Source of the DNA: Sphaerisporangium fuscum
GTDB taxonomy: Bacteria; Actinomycetota; Actinomycetes; Streptosporangiales; Streptosporangiaceae
DNA: 64,000 nt
Assembly: GCF_018531465.1 (NCBI RefSeq)
Contig: NZ_JAHDTF010000012.1
Span: 1-64,000, forward strand
Direction of reading: 5' to 3'
The notes under the pieces are model-generated. The model was not told where the DNA came from, searched no databases, and saw only the letters and a program-made list of their open reading frames with translations. Shown here one piece after another: positions 58,046-64,000 of this stretch. Each line of letters begins with the position of its first letter. Positions within the stretch are counted from its first letter, which is position 1. The position numbers and the translations under genes were made by a program.

Positions 58046-58636
58046 CGGCCGGCCCCTCCTCCCTTACGCGGCCCCCGCACGCTCGCCGCGATCCGTTATC
58101 CACATGCGCACCCACCGGAGCGAACTCCGCCGGTGCCGGCCTCGCGGTGGTTCCCCACAGGTTTGTCCGCAGGCTCCCTTCGGTGGTCCACACCGGCTCC
58201 ACACCGTGTCCACACACGGTCCACACGGCATCCACGACACTCAAGGCGCGCGCGACCACGCACAACAATGAGATTGAGGGAAGGTCCGGAGGGCCGACAG
58301 TAGCGCTGTGCACATCCCTGTTCAAGACGTTGTCCACAGCCTAGTGGCAGCTTGGGGAAGGCATGGTGCACATGCTGTGGATGACCGGCGAGGCGGTGGA
58401 AAGACATCCTGTGGAATAGTGGATAACCTTGGGCGTCGCGAAGATCTGCCGGCGAAACCCGCGTCCGAGGCGGGGCGGCTTCTCCCGTTCGGTTTGACCT
58501 TTGGCCTGCTCGCCCCGTAACGTACGACGGTCGGCTTGTCGCGCGACGGCGCTTTGGCGTGCCCACGCAATCGACAGGCCCTGCCCTGTGTGTCAATCGC
58601 CCGCCGTGCGGGTGAACTCAAGCCTGGAGCCCACTC
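58046..58636. other. dnaA-rpmH intergenic region with DnaA boxes
   Basis: Divergent promoter region of dnaA and rpmH. Exact boxes TTATCCACA at 58096-58104 and TTGTCCACA at 58330-58338; one-mismatch ones TGTGGATGA 58376 and AGTGGATAA 58418. AT-rich spot at 58256-58275. It probably forms the second part of a bipartite origin and autoregulates dnaA. No gene is supported. Confidence 0.8.
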
Positions 58637-58774
58637 GTGAGCAAGCGTACTTTCCAGCCGAACAACCGTCGCCGCGCGAAGACCCACGGCTTCCGGCTGC
58701 GCATGCGCACGCGGGCCGGCCGCGCGATCCTCGCCGCCCGTCGCCGCAAGGGCCGCGCGGAGCTGTCCGCCTGA
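58637..58774 (+). CDS. rpmH: 50S ribosomal protein L34
   Basis: A 45-residue basic protein: [43 protein letters not shown] end, the standard L34 sequence. GTG start; GGAGC lies about seven bases upstream. It is divergent from dnaA and starts the rpmH-rnpA-yidD-yidC-khpB unit. Confidence 0.97.
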   Translation: MSKRTFQPNNRRRAKTHGFRLRMRTRAGRAILAARRRKGRAELSA

Positions 58775-58874
58775 CAGCGCGGAGCGCCCGGTGCGTGGCT
58801 TTGTCGCCCGTCGGAACTGACCGGCGGGCGATAGCCGTGCCCGGACCCGTGTCCGTCTGAAAGCAGGTCCACTC

Positions 58875-59267
58875 GTGCTGTCGTCCGCCTCCCGCATGCG
58901 CCGGGGTGAGGAGTTCGCTGGCGCGATCCGTGGAGGGAAGCGCGCCGGGCGTCCCACCCTGGTCGCCCATCTGAGCGATCGGGGCGATCCGCAGGCCCCT
59001 CCCCTCGTGGGATTCGTGGTCAGCAAGGCCGTCGGCGGCGCGGTCGTCAGAAATCGCGTGAAGCGTCGGCTGAGACACCTGATGCGGGACCGCCTGCACT
59101 CCCTACCGCGAGGTAGCCTGCTTGTTGTACGCGCCAATCCCCAGGCGGCGTCCGCGCGAAGCGAGCACCTCGCCGCCGAGCTCGACGTCGCGCTGGATCG
59201 CTTGATCGGGCGGCGGGCGCCTGGACGACGATCCGATCGTCCGGCCGCGACGGATGGACGAGCATGA
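58875..59267 (+). CDS. rnpA: Ribonuclease P protein component
   Basis: A 130-residue protein. [27 protein letters not shown] is the RNR motif of RnpA, which helps the RNase P RNA cut tRNA 5' leaders. The start is GTG 58875. The C-terminal ~20 residues are a basic tail. Its stop overlaps the yidD start. Confidence 0.95.
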   Translation: MLSSASRMRRGEEFAGAIRGGKRAGRPTLVAHLSDRGDPQAPPLVGFVVSKAVGGAVVRNRVKRRLRHLMRDRLHSLPRGSLLVVRANPQAASARSEHLAAELDVALDRLIGRRAPGRRSDRPAATDGRA

Positions 59268-59620
59268 GTAGCGGTGACCCGCAGGCAAGACAGCGGAACG
59301 CGGTCGGAGCGAGCCTTCCGCCGGTGGCCGCGACCATGAGAGCGGGCCGGCAGGCTCCGGAGATCACTCCGGCGGCCAGGATCCTCATGGCTCCGATCAG
59401 GTTCTATCGAGCCTTCATAAGCCCCCTCCTTGGGCCGCGATGCCGCTTCGAACCATCCTGCAGTGCCTATGGCCTCGAGGCGATAGCCGTACACGGCGCG
59501 CTGCGGGGGCTGTGGCTGACCGCCAGGAGAATCGGGCGTTGCCACCCCTTCCACCCGGGAGGTTACGACCCGGTGCCTCCGCGCCCGGTCCGGTCCCACG
59601 ACGAAACGCAAGGGAGCTAG
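59264..59620 (+). CDS. yidD: Membrane protein insertion efficiency factor YidD
   Basis: A 118-residue protein. [63 protein letters not shown] carries the conserved three Cys and HPGGYDPVP motif. A 30-residue unconserved N-terminal tail precedes it. It overlaps rnpA by 4 bases and is followed by yidC. Confidence 0.95.
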   Translation: MSSGDPQARQRNAVGASLPPVAATMRAGRQAPEITPAARILMAPIRFYRAFISPLLGPRCRFEPSCSAYGLEAIAVHGALRGLWLTARRIGRCHPFHPGGYDPVPPRPVRSHDETQGS

Positions 59621-59624
59621 CTCG

Positions 59625-60587
59625 GTGGAGCTGTCATTCCTGGAGCCGCTGTATACGGCGATCGCCACGGTCATCTCGTGGATTCACGCCGCGTACAGCG
59701 TCATCATTCCCCCTGATAACGGGCTCAACTGGGCACTGACCATCATCACCCTCACCGTGATGATGCGTCTGCTGATCTTCCCGCTGTTCCTCAAGCAGAT
59801 GCGCTCGTCGAGGAAGATGCAGGAGCTCGCGCCCAAGGTGCAGGAGCTGCGCAAGAAGTACAAGAACGACAAGCAGCGCATGAACCAGGAGGTCATGAAG
59901 GTCTACCAGGAGGCCGGAGCCAACCCTCTTGGTGGATGTCTGCCCGTCGTCGCGCAGTTCCCGATCTTCATCTCCATGTTCACCGTGCTGAGGGCGATCG
60001 CCTCCGACAAGGCCGCCCACGGCATGAGCCAGGCGATGGTCGACAGCGCCCGTGCGGCCCACGTCTTCGGGGCGCCGATCCCGGCGACGTTCTTCACCAG
60101 TGCGAACGAGATCCACGCCCTCGGTGCCGACCCCATCGTCACCAAGATCGTCCTCGGCATCTTCGTCGCGATCAGCTCCACCACGACGTTCCTGACGGTG
60201 CGGCAGAGCGTCACCCGCTCGATGGCGCAGATGCCCGACAACCCGATGGCGCAGCAGCAGAAGATCCTGATGTACATCTCGCCGCTGTTCGCGGTCTTCA
60301 GCCTCAACTTCGCGCTCGGGCTTATCCTTTACTGGGTCACCACCAACCTGTGGACGCTCGGTCAGCAACACTGGTTCTACAGCAGGCATCCGATGCCGGT
60401 CGTCGACGCGAAGGGCAACGTGGTGCAGCCCGAGCCCAAGCCTGGGTTGCTGAGCAAGATCCTGCCGGGCAAGGCCGCTGACAAGAAGCCTCAGGACGCG
60501 CCCGCGCCCGAGCCGGAGCAGAAGGTCATTCGGCAGCAGCCCACCCGGCAGCCGCGCAGCAAGCGCACAGGCACCAAGAAGTCGTAG
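59625..60587 (+). CDS. yidC: YidC/Oxa1 membrane insertase
   Basis: A 320-residue protein. TM1 and TM2 (ALTIITLTVMMRLLIFPLFLKQM), the coiled cytoplasmic hairpin MQELAPKVQELRKKYKNDKQRMNQEVMKVYQEAGANPLGGCLP, later segments (QFPIFISMFTVLRAI, YISPLFAVFSLNFALGLILYWVTTNLWTL) and a basic Lys/Arg tail (ribosome-binding). The layout of gram-positive YidC without a large periplasmic domain. GTG start at 59625, four bases after the yidD stop. Confidence 0.97.
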   Translation: MELSFLEPLYTAIATVISWIHAAYSVIIPPDNGLNWALTIITLTVMMRLLIFPLFLKQMRSSRKMQELAPKVQELRKKYKNDKQRMNQEVMKVYQEAGANPLGGCLPVVAQFPIFISMFTVLRAIASDKAAHGMSQAMVDSARAAHVFGAPIPATFFTSANEIHALGADPIVTKIVLGIFVAISSTTTFLTVRQSVTRSMAQMPDNPMAQQQKILMYISPLFAVFSLNFALGLILYWVTTNLWTLGQQHWFYSRHPMPVVDAKGNVVQPEPKPGLLSKILPGKAADKKPQDAPAPEPEQKVIRQQPTRQPRSKRTGTKKS

Positions 60588-60614
60588 CCGGTTGTCTTGA
60601 AGGAGAGTCCGGAC

Positions 60615-61124
60615 GTGACCGAAGTCAACGAGGAACAGGCCCCGCAGGCCGAGAAGGCCGCGCCTGATATCGCCGCCCTGGAGCAGGAAGGCGAGATCGC
60701 GGCCGACTACCTCGAAGGGCTGCTGGACATCGCCGACATCGACGGCGACATCGACATGGATGTCGAAGGCGACCGTGCTCTGGTGTCCATCGTCGATGTG
60801 AAGGGCAGCGACCTGGTCGGCCCGCACGGCGAGGTGCTGGAGGCGCTGCAGGAGCTCACCCGCCTCGCGGTGCACCGCCGTACCGGCGAGCGCTCGCGGC
60901 TGATGCTCGACATCGCCGGCTACCGGCAGGGGCGCCGGACCGAGCTGAGCAAGCTGGGCGCCAAGGCGGCCGACGACGTCAAGCGCACCGGCAAGGCCAA
61001 GTCCCTCCAGCCGATGACGCCGTTCGAGCGCAAGATCGTGCACGACGCCGTCGCGGCGGCGGGCCTGCGGAGCGAGTCGGAGGGCGAGGAGCCCGAGCGC
61101 TACGTCGTGGTGCTGCCCGCGTGA
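60615..61124 (+). CDS. khpB: KhpB/Jag RNA-binding protein (KH and R3H)
   Basis: A 169-residue protein. Acidic N-terminal part, KH domain with GDRALVSIVDVKGSDLVGPHGEVLEALQELTRLAVHRRTG (GxxG = GPHGE), then R3H with MTPFERKIVHDAVAAAGLRSESEGEEPERYVVVL. It binds RNA with KhpA and influences envelope synthesis. GTG 60615 follows AAGGAG. Last gene of the rpmH operon, followed by a terminator. Confidence 0.93.
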   Translation: MTEVNEEQAPQAEKAAPDIAALEQEGEIAADYLEGLLDIADIDGDIDMDVEGDRALVSIVDVKGSDLVGPHGEVLEALQELTRLAVHRRTGERSRLMLDIAGYRQGRRTELSKLGAKAADDVKRTGKAKSLQPMTPFERKIVHDAVAAAGLRSESEGEEPERYVVVLPA

Positions 61125-61161
61125 TCAGCGGGGGCAACCCTCGCTGAAGTCGACCGAGCAG

Positions 61162-61192
61162 GGGCCGCCGATCCACCAGGGATCGGCGGCCC
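61162..61192 (+). terminator. Terminator after khpB
   Basis: A perfect 13-bp stem (GGGCCGCCGATCC and complement) with an ACCAG loop, followed by TTCGGCTTTCC. Confidence 0.75.
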
Positions 61193-61444
61193 TTCGGCTT
61201 TCCAGACTCCCCCGGGTGGGCGAGCTGGGCAATCCGATGCGTCTCTCCCGTTGTAACCCCGCGCCGCGCGCCGCCCCCGAGGGCGCTCACAGCCTTTCCG
61301 GAATCTCTTCCCCCGCTTGGTCCCACCGTTGCGAAGGTCTTCCCACGGCCATCCGGAGGCAGGGGTACGACGCGTCGGAAGCCAGGACGAGTGCCGGGAC
61401 GGCTACCCTTACGCGGAGATGTTGTGACCGTTCTAGTTGAGTGA
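61193..61444. other. Spacer before rsmG
   Basis: No coding sequence is supported. It should contain the promoter of rsmG-parA-parB. GTTGTAACC near 61250 and GTTCTAGTTGAG near 61429 are the less GC-rich parts. Confidence 0.4.
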
Positions 61445-62137
61445 GTGATGGCGGAAAGCGACGAGCTGCCCGACGCGCCCGCTGTGGCGCGCGAGGTTTT
61501 CACCGGTGAGGCCTGGCCGCGGGCCCAGGCGTTCGCGGAGATGCTGGCCGGCCCCGGTGTGGTCCGAGGGCTTCTGGGTCCGCGGGAGATCTCCCGGATC
61601 TGGGACCGGCACCTGCTGAACTGCGCCGTGGTGGCCGAGGTGGTGCCCGAGGGCGCTCACCTCGTCGACATCGGGTCGGGCGCCGGGCTTCCCGGCATCG
61701 TCCTGGCGATCGTGCGGCCTGACGTGAAGGTGACACTTCTGGAGCCCCTTCTGCGCAGGACGACCTTCCTCGAAGAATGTGTGAACGAGCTCAAGCTGGC
61801 CAACGTGGAGGTGCTCCGCGGCCGCGCCGAGGAGCTGGTGGGCAAGCGCCTGTTCGACGTCGCGTCCGCTCGCGCCGTCGCCCCCCTTGACCGTCTGCTG
61901 ACCTGGGCGCTGCCCCTTCTTCACGAGGGCGGCCAGCTGCTCGCCATGAAGGGGGAGCGGGCAGCGGAGGAGCTCGAGGGCGCGGCTCAGCAATTGCAGT
62001 CTTATGGGGCGCAGACTGCCGAGCTTGTCACGGTCGGGCACGGTAGGGTCGATCCGCCCGCGACTCTTGTCCGGGTGGTCGCCGGACGCTCCCCCGCCAG
62101 AACTGCGCAGGGTGCGCGGCGCCGACGGAAGAGGTGA
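61445..62137 (+). CDS. rsmG: 16S rRNA (guanine-527-N7)-methyltransferase RsmG
   Basis: A 230-residue protein. SAM site HLVDIGSGAGLPGIVLAI near 72-88, LLEPLLRRTTFLEECV, VEVLRGRAEEL, DVASARAVAPLDRLLTW, LLAMKGERAAEE. It methylates G527 of 16S rRNA. The start is GTG 61445 or ATG 61448. A basic C-terminal tail runs to the parA region. Confidence 0.94.
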   Translation: MMAESDELPDAPAVAREVFTGEAWPRAQAFAEMLAGPGVVRGLLGPREISRIWDRHLLNCAVVAEVVPEGAHLVDIGSGAGLPGIVLAIVRPDVKVTLLEPLLRRTTFLEECVNELKLANVEVLRGRAEELVGKRLFDVASARAVAPLDRLLTWALPLLHEGGQLLAMKGERAAEELEGAAQQLQSYGAQTAELVTVGHGRVDPPATLVRVVAGRSPARTAQGARRRRKR

Positions 62138-62268
62138 CGGTTATGCCGGATACGGCGGGCGGCCTGGGCTGGCCGGGTAGCCAAGTCTCCGTGTCGAGCG
62201 GAAGACCCTCGGGTCTCGGCTGGCCTCCCTCCTCTGCTGCTGCGACGCCCGTTGAAAGGACGACGACC

Positions 62269-63210
<942 letters not shown>

Positions 63211-63374
63211 CCCGGCCCGGCGGCGGTACCCTCCTGTGGAGTGTCCCGCGCCGGGCCCGATGGGAACGTCAGAGTCACTTCGCCGTGCCTACGTGGCATG
63301 GGCGCGGTGAAAGCGGCGGCGGCGACCTTTGATGGCCGTCTCCGCGCGAGCGGGTCGTTGGGCGAGGAGGAGTC

Positions 63375-64000
63375 GTGGCTCAGCAGAGGCGTGGTGGACT
63401 GGGGAAGGGCCTTGGAGCCCTGATCCCCACCGGGCCGATCATCGAAGTTCCGGCGGCCGCGGAAGCGGTGCCGGAACCCCCTCCGGCGAGCGAGGGCCCC
63501 AAGCCCGTCGCGGGCGCCTACTTCATGGAGATACCCCTCAAGTCGATCAGCCCGAACCCGCGGCAGCCGAGGGACATCTTCGACGACGAGTCCCTTCAGG
63601 AGCTGGCCGACTCCATCGATGAGGTCGGGCTCCTCCAGCCCATCGTGGTTCGCTCGATGGGCGAGGAGCGCTACGAGCTCATCATGGGGGAGCGGCGGTG
63701 GCGCGCCTTCCAGCGTCTGGGCCGCGAGGAGATCCCCGCCATCGTCCGGAGCACCCAGGACGACGAGATGCTCCGCGAGGCGCTCATCGAGAACCTCCAG
63801 CGTGAACAGCTCAACGCCCTGGAGGAAGCGGCCGCGTACCGCCAGCTTCTGGACGACTTCGGCGCGACCCACGAGCAGCTCGCCCAGCGGGTCGGCCGCT
63901 CGCGATCCCACATCACCAACACCCTGCGCCTGCTCAACCTCCCACCCAACGTACAGGTCAGCGTGGCGGCCGGCACGATCAGCGCGGGCCACGCCCGAGC
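63375..64000 (+). CDS. parB: Chromosome partition protein ParB (5' part)
   Basis: 208 codons are in the window. GTG 63375 follows GCGAGGAGGAG. N-terminal LGKGLGALI (ParA-interacting), [40 protein letters not shown] (CTPase clamp), [14 protein letters not shown] and the [16 protein letters not shown] reading into the right edge. It loads on parS and slides as a CTP clamp. Directly downstream of parA in the same unit. Confidence 0.95.
   Translation, partial: MAQQRRGGLGKGLGALIPTGPIIEVPAAAEAVPEPPPASEGPKPVAGAYFMEIPLKSISPNPRQPRDIFDDESLQELADSIDEVGLLQPIVVRSMGEERYELIMGERRWRAFQRLGREEIPAIVRSTQDDEMLREALIENLQREQLNALEEAAAYRQLLDDFGATHEQLAQRVGRSRSHITNTLRLLNLPPNVQVSVAAGTISAGHAR

Overview
The window is a chromosomal segment around the replication origin of a high-GC actinomycete. 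The order rpmH, dnaA, dnaN, gnd, recF, dciA, gyrB, gyrA, DUF3566 gene, tRNA-Ile on one side of the origin and rnpA, yidD, yidC, khpB, rsmG, parA, parB on the other is the classical actinobacterial oriC layout. A filamentous Streptosporangiales-like host fits the gene content (DUF5753 and DUF3566 families, DLW-39, an actinomycete integrative element), but that placement is inference. Coding density and third-position GC are typical throughout, so most long antisense frames are shadows.

Region 1 (1-5018) is an island bounded by a 44-bp duplication of the 3' part of tRNA-Ala. It carries a divergent ricin-type lectin gene and a three-gene operon of secreted proteins, two of which share an exactly spaced cysteine module (C-x6-C-x25-C). 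No integrase remains. This operon is the best candidate here for an undescribed system. Region 2 (5019-34201) is ordinary accessory chromosome: a phosphonatase-like HAD protein, the tiny DLW-39 gene, a WYL regulator, an MBL hydrolase, a DUF72 protein, an S9 peptidase, the furA-katG oxidative-stress pair, a run of regulator/enzyme pairs with readable palindromic operators (ArsR-monooxygenase, MarR-esterase, HxlR-reductase, TetR-methyltransferase), two histidine kinases with one response regulator, a DUF418 membrane protein and a small secreted aromatic-rich peptide. A family of dispersed ~80-bp repeats and a katG fragment lie between 15.4 and 24.2 kb.

Region 3 (34628-45256) is a 10.6-kb actinomycete integrative and conjugative element (AICE) in tRNA-Ile. 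It has perfect 44-bp att copies and a translationally chained tra, zinc-ribbon, rep, xis, int block. A pra-type activator sits upstream, along with a module of XRE/DUF5753 regulator, RsbW-like ATPase, HTH protein and PP2C-like phosphatase. Several element promoters share a CCCCCTAGAC motif. A frameshifted integrase tail with its own terminator abuts attL, so an earlier element used the same site.

Region 4 (45431-64000) is the replication and partition core. DnaA boxes fill the dnaA-dnaN and dnaA-rpmH spacers. They also cluster inside coding DNA, in the low-complexity domain II of dnaA and in an unusual ~75-residue insertion in recF. A perfect parS lies inside parA, and a near-perfect one lies about 50 kb away in front of furA.
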